DNA from: Syntrophomonadaceae bacterium
GTDB lineage: Bacteria > Bacillota > Dethiobacteria > DTU022
Reading direction: 5' to 3'
DNA length: 6,184 nt
Assembly (NCBI GenBank): GCA_007127255.1
Contig: SKZS01000032.1
Location: 1 to 6,184 of the forward strand
Positions 1 to 6,176 of this stretch are shown in pieces (positions within the stretch are counted from its first letter, which is position 1; every line of letters begins with the position of its first letter). The notes beneath the pieces were generated by a model. It searched no databases. It saw nothing but the letters and a program-made list of their open reading frames with translations, and was not told the origin of the DNA. The translations under genes and the position numbers were made by a program.

Positions 1-191
1 CCTACTCCAAATGAGCCGATTTCCACCATGCGTCCGAAAGGCCAGAGGATAAAACCGGCGAACTTGAAACACTGCAGGCCGAATGGAATGCCGACAATCG
101 TCAGGCAGACCAGCAAACCGGCAACCATCCAAAACAGGGCCAGAATGATTCCACCAAGGAGAAGCCAAAAGATATTACCGATAATGCTCAC
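1..191 (-). CDS. YccF-domain inner-membrane protein, 3'-truncated by window edge
   Basis: The visible 63 codons start at a GTG (complement of 189-191), preceded at six bases by AGGAGG, and read through the left edge without a stop. The protein begins MSIIGNIFWLLLGG and continues with a long hydrophobic stretch (about residues 6-35), then TIVGIPFGLQCFKFAGFILWPFGR. The N-I-F-W, G-I-P-G and L-W-P-F-G-R pattern matches the YccF family (DUF307), small membrane proteins of unknown biochemical role. E. coli YccF, as I recall it, has two such domains in about 148 residues; whether a second copy follows here cannot be seen. There is no cleavable signal peptide; the hydrophobic segments are probably membrane spans. 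It is transcribed divergently from lepA. The family assignment is fairly secure from the motif; function is unknown. Confidence 0.82.
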   Translation of the reverse strand, partial: MSIIGNIFWLLLGGIILALFWMVAGLLVCLTIVGIPFGLQCFKFAGFILWPFGRMVEIGSFGV

Positions 192-197
192 TTAAAT

Positions 198-203
198 CCT
201 CCT
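198..203 (-). promoter_or_regulatory. Ribosome binding site of the YccF-domain gene
   Basis: The minus strand reads AGGAGG, six bases before the GTG whose complement is 189-191. This perfect Shine-Dalgarno core decides that the GTG is the start of the leftmost gene. Confidence 0.85.
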
Positions 204-223
204 CTTTTAAGTTGACCTGAGTT

Positions 224-229
224 ATTATA
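224..229 (-). promoter_or_regulatory. Candidate -10 box for the YccF-domain gene
   Basis: The minus strand reads a perfect TATAAT here, about 33 bases before the GTG start, which would give a leader of roughly 25 nt. The hexamer 17 bases upstream (ATCATT on the minus strand, 247-252) is a poor -35, so the promoter is supported mainly by its -10 and its position. A plus-strand TATAAT at 244-249 forms an inverted repeat with it. Confidence 0.45.
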
Positions 230-291
230 GATCAATTAGTCGGTATAATGATAGACCGGTATCGTCCCCGGGCCTATTAATATTTTGCCGC

Positions 292-322
292 AAGGCAAGC
301 GGCTTATTGTAGCCCGCCTTTT
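292..322 (+). other. GC-rich hairpin cluster overlapping the lepA -35 region
   Basis: AAGGC (292-296) can pair with GCCTT (316-320), and GGCT (301-304) with AGCC (311-314), giving a two-part stem with a six-base loop, followed by a short T run (319-322). Competing foldings exist: TTGCC-GCAA-GGCAA at 285-298 and GCCGC/GCGGC at 287-303. It resembles a weak intrinsic terminator, but no plus-strand gene lies upstream within the window. Because it covers the -35 of the lepA promoter it could also be a protein-binding site. No function can be assigned from sequence. Confidence 0.35.
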
Positions 323-335
323 CCGGTGTTATAAT
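307..335 (+). promoter_or_regulatory. lepA promoter with extended -10
   Basis: TTGTAG (307-312) is separated by exactly 17 bases from TATAAT (330-335). The -10 carries the extended TG element (TG at 327-328, one base, then TATAAT), which compensates for a -35 that matches the consensus only in TTG. Transcription would begin near 342 and give a leader of about 35 nt carrying the lepA ribosome binding site. This is the best sigma-A/sigma-70 type promoter in the window. Confidence 0.7.
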
Positions 336-362
336 TCAACGGGGATAATTTGAATTTATTTT

Positions 363-369
363 ACGGAGG
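363..369 (+). promoter_or_regulatory. Ribosome binding site of lepA
   Basis: ACGGAGG ends eight bases before the TTG at 378-380. It is the only good Shine-Dalgarno site near the 5' end of lepA and fixes the non-ATG start. Confidence 0.85.
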
Positions 370-377
370 CTTACCAG

Positions 378-2177
378 TTGAAAACTAAAAATATCAGGAA
401 TTTCTGTATTATAGCTCATATTGATCATGGCAAATCGACCCTGGCCGATCGGCTTCTCGAGGCGACCGGAACTATATCTGCCAGGCAGATGAAAGAACAG
501 GTTCTTGATCAGATGGACCTGGAAAGAGAAAGAGGCATCACGATCAAGCTGCAGGCTGTCCGCCTGGAATACTGTGCCCTGGACGGCGAGGAATATATTC
601 TTAACCTGATAGATACCCCCGGCCATGTTGATTTTACATATGAAGTCTCGCGAAGCCTGGCGGCCTGTGAAGGAGCTATACTCGTTGTTGATGCAGCGCA
701 GGGAATAGAAGCGCAAACCCTGGCTAATACTTACCTGGCCCTGGAACATGATCTGACCATAGTGCCGGTTATCAATAAAATAGACCTGGATAGCGCTGAT
801 CCGGAAAAAGTTAAGAGGGAGCTGGTCGATATCATTGGCAGCGATGCTGATGAAGCCATCCTGGTATCGGCGAAGCAGGGCAGCGGAATTACCGAAGTTC
901 TTGAAGCAATTGTTAAGAAGATCCCTCCCCCGGAGGCGAGCACTGCAGATGCGCCCCTGAAGGCGCTGGTTTTTGATTCCCATTATGATAAATACCGCGG
1001 AGTAATTGCCTATATCCGGGTGATGGAAGGTCGTATTCACAGTGGCGAAAGAATCAAGTTTATGAATACAAGCAAAGTTTTTGAAGTTACAGAAACAGGT
1101 ATCTTCCGGCCTACAATGGAACCGGTCAGCAGCCTCTCTGAAGGTGAAGTAGGTTACCTGATGGCTTCAATCAAGAATGTCGGAGATGCCCGCGTAGGTG
1201 ATACTGTCACTAAGGCGGATAACCCCGCAGCACACGCCCTGCCGGGTTATCGCCAGGTTGTTTCTATGGTTTACTGCGGACTTTTCCCCAGTGACAGCGG
1301 CGACTTTATCACCCTGCGGGAAGCTATTGAACGTTTGACTCTTAATGATTCCGCCCTTAGTTATGAGCCAGAAAAGTCTACGGCTTTAGGGCTCGGTTTT
1401 CGCTGCGGTTTCCTCGGTTTGCTGCACATGGATATTATCAGGGAAAGACTGGAGCGTGAATACGGACTGGATCTGATTGTTTCAGCCCCGAGCGTGGTTT
1501 ACAAGGTGCACCTGAAGAATGGAGAAGTAGTAGATGTTGATAATCCTGCCCTGATGCCCACAACAGAAGAGCGGGTAGCCATTGAAGAACCTTTTGTGGA
1601 GGCATTTGTATTTGTTCCTGCAGAATACCTGGGAACAGTCATGGAGCTTTGTCATGAAAAACGGGGAGAGTATCGCGACACAGAGTATTTGGAATCGGGC
1701 AGGGTCAGGCTTTCCTATTTGTTGCCCCTGGCTGAAATTATCTATGATTTTTTTGACCAGCTCAAGTCACGTACCCGTGGCTACGCTTCCCTCGATTACA
1801 CTATGCACGGCTACAAAGAATCCAAGTTGGTGCTGATGGATATACTGGTGAATGCGGAAAAAGTAGATGCCCTTTCCTATATTATTCACCAGGACAAGGC
1901 CTATCAGCGAGGCAGGGAAATGGTAGAGAAGCTCAAAGAAATCATTCCCAGGCAAATGTTCGATGTTCCTGTTCAGGCAGCGGTTGAAAACAAAATAATT
2001 GCCCGGGAAACAATTAAAGCTATGCGCAAGAATGTCACGGAAAATCTTTACGGCGGTGATGTGACCAGGAAGCGGAAATTGTTAGAGAAGCAGAAGGAAG
2101 GCAAAAAGAAGATGAAAAAAATCGGTCGGGTTGAAATCCCCCAGGAAGCTTTTACGGCCGTTTTAAAGGTCAAGTAA
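378..2177 (+). CDS. lepA: Elongation factor 4 (LepA), ribosome-associated translational GTPase
   Basis: A complete 599-residue EF4, the usual length for the family (about 600). EF4 is a GTP-hydrolysing factor that binds ribosomes; back-translocation and roles in initiation or 30S biogenesis have been proposed. The GTPase domain (about residues 1-185) has every G motif: P-loop AHIDHGKST at 13-21, switch I RERGIT at 50-55, DTPGH at 79-83 with the catalytic-type His83, NKID at 133-136 and SAK at 164-166. Then come the beta-barrel domain II (about 190-285), the EF-G III-like domain with LGLGFRCGFLGLLHMDI at 336-352, the domain V-like part with LKSRTRGYAS at 462-471, and the EF4-specific basic C-terminal domain with YGGDVTRKRKLL at 558-569. 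The last domain separates EF4 from EF-G. The TTG start is chosen for its ACGGAGG site and because it gives the standard N-terminus. In many Firmicutes lepA is followed by hemW/hrcA; here the next gene is convergent, so lepA appears monocistronic. Confidence 0.98.
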   Translation: MKTKNIRNFCIIAHIDHGKSTLADRLLEATGTISARQMKEQVLDQMDLERERGITIKLQAVRLEYCALDGEEYILNLIDTPGHVDFTYEVSRSLAACEGAILVVDAAQGIEAQTLANTYLALEHDLTIVPVINKIDLDSADPEKVKRELVDIIGSDADEAILVSAKQGSGITEVLEAIVKKIPPPEASTADAPLKALVFDSHYDKYRGVIAYIRVMEGRIHSGERIKFMNTSKVFEVTETGIFRPTMEPVSSLSEGEVGYLMASIKNVGDARVGDTVTKADNPAAHALPGYRQVVSMVYCGLFPSDSGDFITLREAIERLTLNDSALSYEPEKSTALGLGFRCGFLGLLHMDIIRERLEREYGLDLIVSAPSVVYKVHLKNGEVVDVDNPALMPTTEERVAIEEPFVEAFVFVPAEYLGTVMELCHEKRGEYRDTEYLESGRVRLSYLLPLAEIIYDFFDQLKSRTRGYASLDYTMHGYKESKLVLMDILVNAEKVDALSYIIHQDKAYQRGREMVEKLKEIIPRQMFDVPVQAAVENKIIARETIKAMRKNVTENLYGGDVTRKRKLLEKQKEGKKKMKKIGRVEIPQEAFTAVLKVK

Positions 2178-2183
2178 CATTCT

Positions 2184-2196
2184 AAGCCAGGCTTTT
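2184..2196 (+). terminator. Weak hairpin between the convergent lepA and sensor genes
   Basis: AAGC (2184-2187) and GCTT (2191-2194) can form a four-base stem with a three-base loop, followed by two more T residues. It is the only candidate terminator in the 29-bp gap between the two stop codons and is too weak to be convincing. Transcripts from either side may run into the opposite gene. Confidence 0.2.
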
Positions 2197-2206
2197 AAAT
2201 ATCAAT

Positions 2207-5200
2207 TCATTTTTCCGGATTATCATTTTGCTGTTTCAGGATCTCCAGGAATGCCTCGACCAGTTTGGGGTCAAACTGGGTGCCTGCATTATTTATCAGC
2301 TCAGCTTCAGCTTTTTTGTGGGATATTGCCTTGCGATAAGGCCGATCATTGGTCATAGCGTCAAAAGCATCAACTATGGCAATAATGCGGCATTCAACAG
2401 GGATATCTTCACCGCTAATACCAAGCGGATAGCCGGTGCCATCCCAGCGTTCATGGTGTTTGAGGATTAAGTCGGCAATGCCTGACAGATCGTTTGACGA
2501 CGATGCGATACGGTACCCTTTTTCAGGATGCTGCTTAATTATTTGCCACTGTTCATCTGTCAGCGAGCCTTCTTTGAATAAGATGCTGTCAGGAACGCCC
2601 ACCTTCCCCAGGTCGTGCCCCTGGGCTAAAAGTGCTAAATCAGAGAGTGCTTTTTTAGACAAACCAACTTTCTTTCCTAATTTCTTGCTGAGTTCTTCCA
2701 GCCTTCTGGCATGGCCCTGGGTTATAAAATCCCGTTCTCCAAGCGTAATCATTAACGACCTGATAATCTGTGATCTGGCGTCAACTCCCTTGTGCAGCTT
2801 ATCCCGGTACATTAAATCGTCAGCTTCCTTAAAAGCTTCATGAAGATTTGCATCTTTATTTTCTGCCGTTGCCATGCCTAATGAGATGCTCAGCGGAATC
2901 TGTTCCTTAGTTTCATTGTTATATATATCTACCTGTTGGCCGAAACGCCTGATTACTGACTCAGCAGCTTTGCTGTCGGTTTGTGGCAGCAGGATCACAA
3001 ATTCATCACCCCCGACCCTGGCTAAAACATCTTCTCCACGCACTGTTTTCTTTAAGAGATTTGCGCAGGCAACCAGCAGCTGATCACCCTGTTGATGGCC
3101 AATAGTATCGTTAACCAATTTCAATCCATCAAGGTCGATTGATACTATAGATATCGGGTATTCTCTGCTGGAGCTTAACCGCACCAGTTCATTTTCGAAA
3201 TAAGAACGGTTAAACAAACCGGTTAACTGATCATGCATGCTTAAATATTTAAGCTGGTCTTCATAGTTTTTACGTTCGGTGACATCGCGTCCAATTCCCC
3301 TAAAGCCGCAAATGTTACCGCCCTTATCTCTAACCAGTGATACTGAAAGTTCAGCATAAGCGCTCGATCCGTCTTTTTTAGTCATTTCAAAGGTCAGGGC
3401 ATGATTGGTTTGCCCTGTCCGAAAAACCCGGTTGAAAGTGTTAAAGAATAACTGGTGGTTTATTGTAATATCCCGATAATTTAAATTCAAAAATTCATCA
3501 ACTGTATAGCCAAGCATCCGGGCAGAGGCTTCATTGCAAAAGGTAATATTACCTTTTAGGTCGACTTCGAAATAGCCATCTTCAATGGAAGACAAAATAT
3601 CCCTGTATTTATCTTCCGATTCACGCAGGGCTTCTTCGGCCTCGATACGCTCAGTGATATCTCTGGCAATACCCCTAAAGCCAACTGTTTCGCCCTGATC
3701 GTTACGTTTTAATGAAACCGAAACTTCAATATGTTTTTCCTGACCGTCACCGGTAATAATTGTCCAACCGGCAATTTTATCAGCTATGCCGGTATTGTAG
3801 ACCTTATTATAAATTTTAAAGACGGAATCAGGATCTTTATGATAATCATCGTAGCGGAGTTTCAACAGTTCCGGCTTGCTGTAACCAAGTATCCTGGACA
3901 TAGAATCATTAAAGAAAACAAGGTTGCCTTTAAGATCAACTTCGTAGTAACCTTCTTCCATGGTCATAAGTATTTCCCGGTATTTTTCTTCAGATTTTCT
4001 TAAAGTTTCATCTGCGCGCTTGCGTTCGGTGATATCAGTATAAATTCCATAGCCCCCACAGAATTTGTTGCCGATAGCTACCGGAATTCCCTTGATCAAT
4101 ACCTCCACCGGGGAACCTTCTTTATTATATCGGGTCCCCTCGGCAACGATTTTTCTCCCGGTTAGCACTGTTTTAGTATAGGAGCGGTTGGTCGATTTTG
4201 ACCTGCCTATTTCCAGGGCGTCGTCTATGTCCAGACCCCGGATATCTTTCAATTCATAACCGAACAATTTCCGAAAATTACTGTTGATATCGGTGATTTT
4301 ATTGTTTTCATCAAAAGCTACAATAGCATCTGTTGAGTTCTTAAACAATGCTTCCAAGAGCTTATTATGGTAAGCTATTTCTTCTTCCTTTGCTCTAAGC
4401 AGTTGTTCTTTTTGTCTTTTCAGTTTGGCATTGGTTAGCAGTTCGGCTACGATTTTTAGCAGATTGATTTCTATCTCTGAAAAGTTTCTTTTGCTTTTTA
4501 CAGCATCGAAACCGACAAAACCGAGGCATTTGTCTCCATGCATTGTCGGAATCATGACGACAGATTGTGTGCCTTCATTTTCGAAGAATTTGCGTGCCGG
4601 ATCGTCAGGTGGCAGGTCGGATACTCGGGGATAATAAATAGTTTCGCCTTTGATCTGTTTTTTTAGTATTTCAGGAAACATTCCAAAAGGCAGGGCTTGA
4701 AGATTATCTTTCTGCGGGCTGACTCCTTTTGCACTCCACTCATGTGTGTTCGTCGTTACTTTTTGAGCAAAATCATGGGAAAACAGATATACACGGTCAA
4801 CATTAATAAATAATCCTATTTCTTTCAAGGCCTCATTGATATACTGGTTGATAGAACCTTCGGGAATATTAATAAAAGAATTGCCCAGCCTGTTTATTAG
4901 TTGTAGAAGCTGGTCGCGTTTTTTCAGGTTCCCCTCAGCAGCTTTATGCCTGGTTATATCACGGTACTGCCACATATGCCCTATGAAGCTATTGTCTTCG
5001 GAAAACACAGGGATATAATCACGCTCGTAGGCAGTTCCGTCGGCAAATAATATCTCTTCGGCAATGACCGGGCTGCGGCTTGCTAATATTTCTTTAATCC
5101 TGCGGGGAAATGATTCAGGATCTGCCAGTAGATGCATGTTGACAGTGGCGGTTTCAGTGCAATCGATTCCGACCAATTTTTCCGGTGCTGCAGTAATGGA

Positions 5201-5410
5201 AAAGATATCACAAAAGGCCTGGTTGGCGAGGACTATTTTTTTCTCTTCATCTGCTACCAGTATACCGGAAGGTGTAATTTTTACCATTGAGAGAAAGCGG
5301 GCCAGATTTCTCAGCATCTCTTTATTGTTTTTTCTCAACATCTCAACTTCAGCTTGCAAATTATTGAAGGTTGTAACCTGTTTTTCTACATTCCGGCTAA
5401 ATGTAATCAC
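2207..5410 (-). CDS. PAS-GAF-PAS-PAS-PAS-GGDEF-HD-GYP cyclic-di-GMP sensor enzyme
   Basis: A 1067-residue soluble protein with no signal peptide or membrane segment, so it senses cytosolic signals. Order: coiled-coil start (about 7-35); PAS1 (about 40-155, ending YRDITRHK); GAF (about 165-330, with CLGFVGFD); a helical linker; PAS2 (about 350-463); PAS3 (about 473-592); PAS4 (about 598-715), the last three ending in DITERK-like motifs. The GGDEF domain (about 720-870) has DQLTGLFNR at 727-735, metal-binding D759 in DLDGLK, GH-GD at 771-776, RVGGDEF at 798-804 and an RGED inhibitory-site motif at 791-794. The HD-GYP domain (about 880-1060) has H900, HDLGK at 932-936, HPEKG at 961-965, HHERWDGTGYP at 985-995 and D1014. 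By family knowledge GGDEF makes cyclic-di-GMP from two GTP and HD-GYP hydrolyses it; both look intact, so net activity is unknown. No PAS ligand can be inferred. The annotated GTG start lies inside its own Shine-Dalgarno-like sequence; the next in-frame starts are TTG (codon 18) and ATG (codon 24). It is monocistronic, divergent from the yjbQ-like gene. Confidence 0.95.
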   Translation of the reverse strand: MITFSRNVEKQVTTFNNLQAEVEMLRKNNKEMLRNLARFLSMVKITPSGILVADEEKKIVLANQAFCDIFSITAAPEKLVGIDCTETATVNMHLLADPESFPRRIKEILASRSPVIAEEILFADGTAYERDYIPVFSEDNSFIGHMWQYRDITRHKAAEGNLKKRDQLLQLINRLGNSFINIPEGSINQYINEALKEIGLFINVDRVYLFSHDFAQKVTTNTHEWSAKGVSPQKDNLQALPFGMFPEILKKQIKGETIYYPRVSDLPPDDPARKFFENEGTQSVVMIPTMHGDKCLGFVGFDAVKSKRNFSEIEINLLKIVAELLTNAKLKRQKEQLLRAKEEEIAYHNKLLEALFKNSTDAIVAFDENNKITDINSNFRKLFGYELKDIRGLDIDDALEIGRSKSTNRSYTKTVLTGRKIVAEGTRYNKEGSPVEVLIKGIPVAIGNKFCGGYGIYTDITERKRADETLRKSEEKYREILMTMEEGYYEVDLKGNLVFFNDSMSRILGYSKPELLKLRYDDYHKDPDSVFKIYNKVYNTGIADKIAGWTIITGDGQEKHIEVSVSLKRNDQGETVGFRGIARDITERIEAEEALRESEDKYRDILSSIEDGYFEVDLKGNITFCNEASARMLGYTVDEFLNLNYRDITINHQLFFNTFNRVFRTGQTNHALTFEMTKKDGSSAYAELSVSLVRDKGGNICGFRGIGRDVTERKNYEDQLKYLSMHDQLTGLFNRSYFENELVRLSSSREYPISIVSIDLDGLKLVNDTIGHQQGDQLLVACANLLKKTVRGEDVLARVGGDEFVILLPQTDSKAAESVIRRFGQQVDIYNNETKEQIPLSISLGMATAENKDANLHEAFKEADDLMYRDKLHKGVDARSQIIRSLMITLGERDFITQGHARRLEELSKKLGKKVGLSKKALSDLALLAQGHDLGKVGVPDSILFKEGSLTDEQWQIIKQHPEKGYRIASSSNDLSGIADLILKHHERWDGTGYPLGISGEDIPVECRIIAIVDAFDAMTNDRPYRKAISHKKAEAELINNAGTQFDPKLVEAFLEILKQQNDNPEK
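3266..3994 (-). repeat. Tandem duplication of a PAS unit inside the sensor gene
   Basis: Two units of about 125 residues follow one another: SEEKYREI at residues 473-480 recurs as SEDKYRDI at 598-605; EEGYYEVDLKGN as EDGYFEVDLKGN; ILGY as MLGY; GFRGIARDITER as GFRGIGRDVTER. The period is 375 nt. PAS2 and PAS1 are much less similar. This is a diverged coding duplication, clear from the protein but no longer near-identical in DNA. Confidence 0.85.
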
Positions 5411-5413
5411 CTC
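5406..5413 (-). promoter_or_regulatory. Shine-Dalgarno-like sequence overlapping the sensor start codon
   Basis: The minus strand reads GAGGTGAT, eight bases that can pair with the usual 3' end of 16S rRNA, but the only upstream in-frame start, GTG (complement of 5408-5410), lies inside it rather than five to nine bases after it. Extending upstream in frame meets a TAA after six codons. No in-frame start sits at normal spacing downstream; the nearest are codons 18 (TTG) and 24 (ATG). Confidence 0.5.
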
Positions 5414-5588
5414 TAACCAAATGGCTTAATTACTAAACGGTTTTAAATATTAATGGGTCGGGAATGCTGATCATGCTGTCGTGTTATTAATTATCTATTA
5501 TTTCCACCTTTATCAGTGAATTCCTGCAAAATATTATAGCTGTTTAAAACTCTCGCTTTTCCTTGATATAAAATGCCGAGTTGGAATC

Positions 5589-5607
5589 CCTTTTTCTATT
5601 AAAAAGG
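5589..5607. other. AT-rich perfect hairpin in the intergenic region
   Basis: CCTTTTT (5589-5595) and AAAAAGG (5601-5607) form a perfect seven-base stem with loop CTATT. It is mostly A-T pairs, so it is weak as RNA, and it has no following T run on either strand. It could be an operator-like inverted repeat or chance in AT-rich DNA. Confidence 0.3.
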
Positions 5608-5667
5608 TTACCGTGAGGCTGAAAAACTTAAAGGAAAGCGGTCAACATGTCTTGAAGATATTAACAT

Positions 5668-5673
5668 TATAAT
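5668..5673 (+). promoter_or_regulatory. Candidate -10 box for the yjbQ-like gene
   Basis: A perfect TATAAT lies 34 bases before the ATG at 5708, at the right distance for a leader of about 28 nt. No good -35 is found at 16-18 bases (ACATGT at 5645-5650 is poor; GTCAAC at 5641-5646 is too far), and there is no extended TG. It may need an activator or be a weak promoter. Confidence 0.4.
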
Positions 5674-5707
5674 TCCGTGATTAAAATTATTAAAAGTGAG
5701 CTGTTTA

Positions 5708-6130
5708 ATGATGCAAAGCAAAAGAGCAGTTGTTAATATTAGCACCGATGCCCGGGAAGCGTTATTTGACATCACAGAAAGGGTTAAAAAAACTGTATCA
5801 GATAGCGGCCTGGAAAATGGCTTGGTCAATGTTTATGCCCAGGGAGCTACGGCGGCAATTATGATCCAGGAAGGGTGGGATAACAGCGTCCAAAGTGATG
5901 TTATCACCTTTCTGGCCCGGATTATCCCGCAGGGCATCTGGGAACATGATAAGCAGGATGGCAATGCTGATGCTCACCTTAAGGCCGGGCTTGTCGGGCC
6001 CGGGGAATCAATTCCCCTAATTAATGGTAAACTTGGTCTTTCTACCTGGCAAAATATATTTTTTTGTGAATTTGACGGACCCAGGAACAAAAGGAGCATA
6101 ATTATTACCATTCTTAGCTCTGATGAATAA
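5708..6130 (+). CDS. YjbQ/UPF0047 family protein (secondary thiamine-phosphate synthase type)
   Basis: A complete 140-residue cytosolic protein, the normal length for YjbQ/UPF0047. Members are annotated as secondary thiamine-phosphate synthases because some can replace ThiE weakly; the physiological reaction is not settled. Family landmarks: FDITERV at 20-26, SGLENGLVNVY at 33-43, a WEHD motif at 78-81, NADAHLKAGLVGP at 86-98, STWQNIFFCEFDGPR at 112-126 and a C-terminal IIITIL strand. Where most members have HTT(A/S)A, this protein has GATAA at 46-50, so the conserved histidine is missing, whereas H80 and H90 remain. ATG at 5708 or the adjacent ATG at 5711 gives the usual N-terminus. An in-frame GTG at 5696 would add four residues but has no ribosome site; the sequence AAGTGAG at 5694-5700 is a weak site for the ATGs. 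It stands alone, divergent from the sensor gene and followed by a strong hairpin, so it is probably monocistronic. No thiamine genes are nearby. Confidence 0.9.
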   Translation: MMQSKRAVVNISTDAREALFDITERVKKTVSDSGLENGLVNVYAQGATAAIMIQEGWDNSVQSDVITFLARIIPQGIWEHDKQDGNADAHLKAGLVGPGESIPLINGKLGLSTWQNIFFCEFDGPRNKRSIIITILSSDE

Positions 6131-6145
6131 GTAGTAATTAAAAAA

Positions 6146-6176
6146 AGTACCGGGAGGGTTGCTTCTTCCCGGTACT
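6146..6176. terminator. Strong, probably bidirectional intrinsic terminator
   Basis: AGTACCGGGA (6146-6155) pairs perfectly with TCCCGGTACT (6167-6176), and G-T/G-C pairs can extend the stem inward. It begins 15 bases after the yjbQ-like stop codon. On the plus strand it is followed only by ATTTAT, a poor T tract. On the minus strand the stem is followed by a run of T (complement of the A run at 6140-6146), the classical arrangement. It therefore ends the yjbQ-like transcript and probably also a minus-strand transcript coming from beyond the right edge. Confidence 0.85.

Larger units (their letters stand above)
5411..5707. other. AT-rich divergent intergenic region without a supported gene
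   Basis: This 297-bp spacer separates the start of the minus-strand sensor gene from the start of the plus-strand yjbQ-like gene. For the sensor gene I see only a weak promoter candidate: minus-strand TTCACT (complement of 5515-5520), a 19-base spacer and GATAAT (complement of 5490-5495). A direct repeat TGCTG-ATCA-TGCTG lies at about 5465-5478. An AT-rich hairpin lies at 5589-5607. No riboswitch consensus that I know (TPP, cyclic-di-GMP) is recognisable. Confidence 0.6.

Noticed and set aside
336..1040. Minus-strand open frame of 234 codons opposite the lepA GTPase domain
   Set aside because: It lies antisense to highly conserved EF4 sequence, shows no recognisable domain, and would overlap the lepA promoter; the open frame follows from lepA codon usage.
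2436..2843. Plus-strand open frame of 135 codons opposite the HD-GYP domain, and similar frames at 5064-5429 and 3731-4003
   Set aside because: They are antisense to conserved motifs of the sensor protein, their translations are low-complexity Ser/Leu/Phe-rich, and they have no supporting ribosome sites.
5613..5672. GTG-initiated 19-residue open frame (VRLKNLKESG...) upstream of the yjbQ-like gene, possible leader peptide
   Set aside because: It has only a weak AAGG site, its end overlaps the candidate -10 box of the next gene, and it has no terminator/antiterminator arrangement or run of regulatory codons.
5696..5698. Upstream GTG as the start of the yjbQ-like gene
   Set aside because: It adds four residues (MSCL) outside the family's usual N-terminus and has no Shine-Dalgarno site, whereas ATG at 5708/5711 fits homologue length.
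5411..5707. Possible TPP or cyclic-di-GMP riboswitch in the spacer between the sensor and the thiamine-related gene
   Set aside because: Given the neighbours this was worth checking, but neither the THI-box elements (CTGAGA, ACCC-TGAACCTGATC type) nor the GEMM core can be found on either strand.
5608..5829. Minus-strand open frame of 73 codons overlapping the start of the yjbQ-like gene
   Set aside because: It overlaps a confidently assigned coding region in antisense, has no recognisable domain, and would sit head-on against the yjbQ-like promoter.
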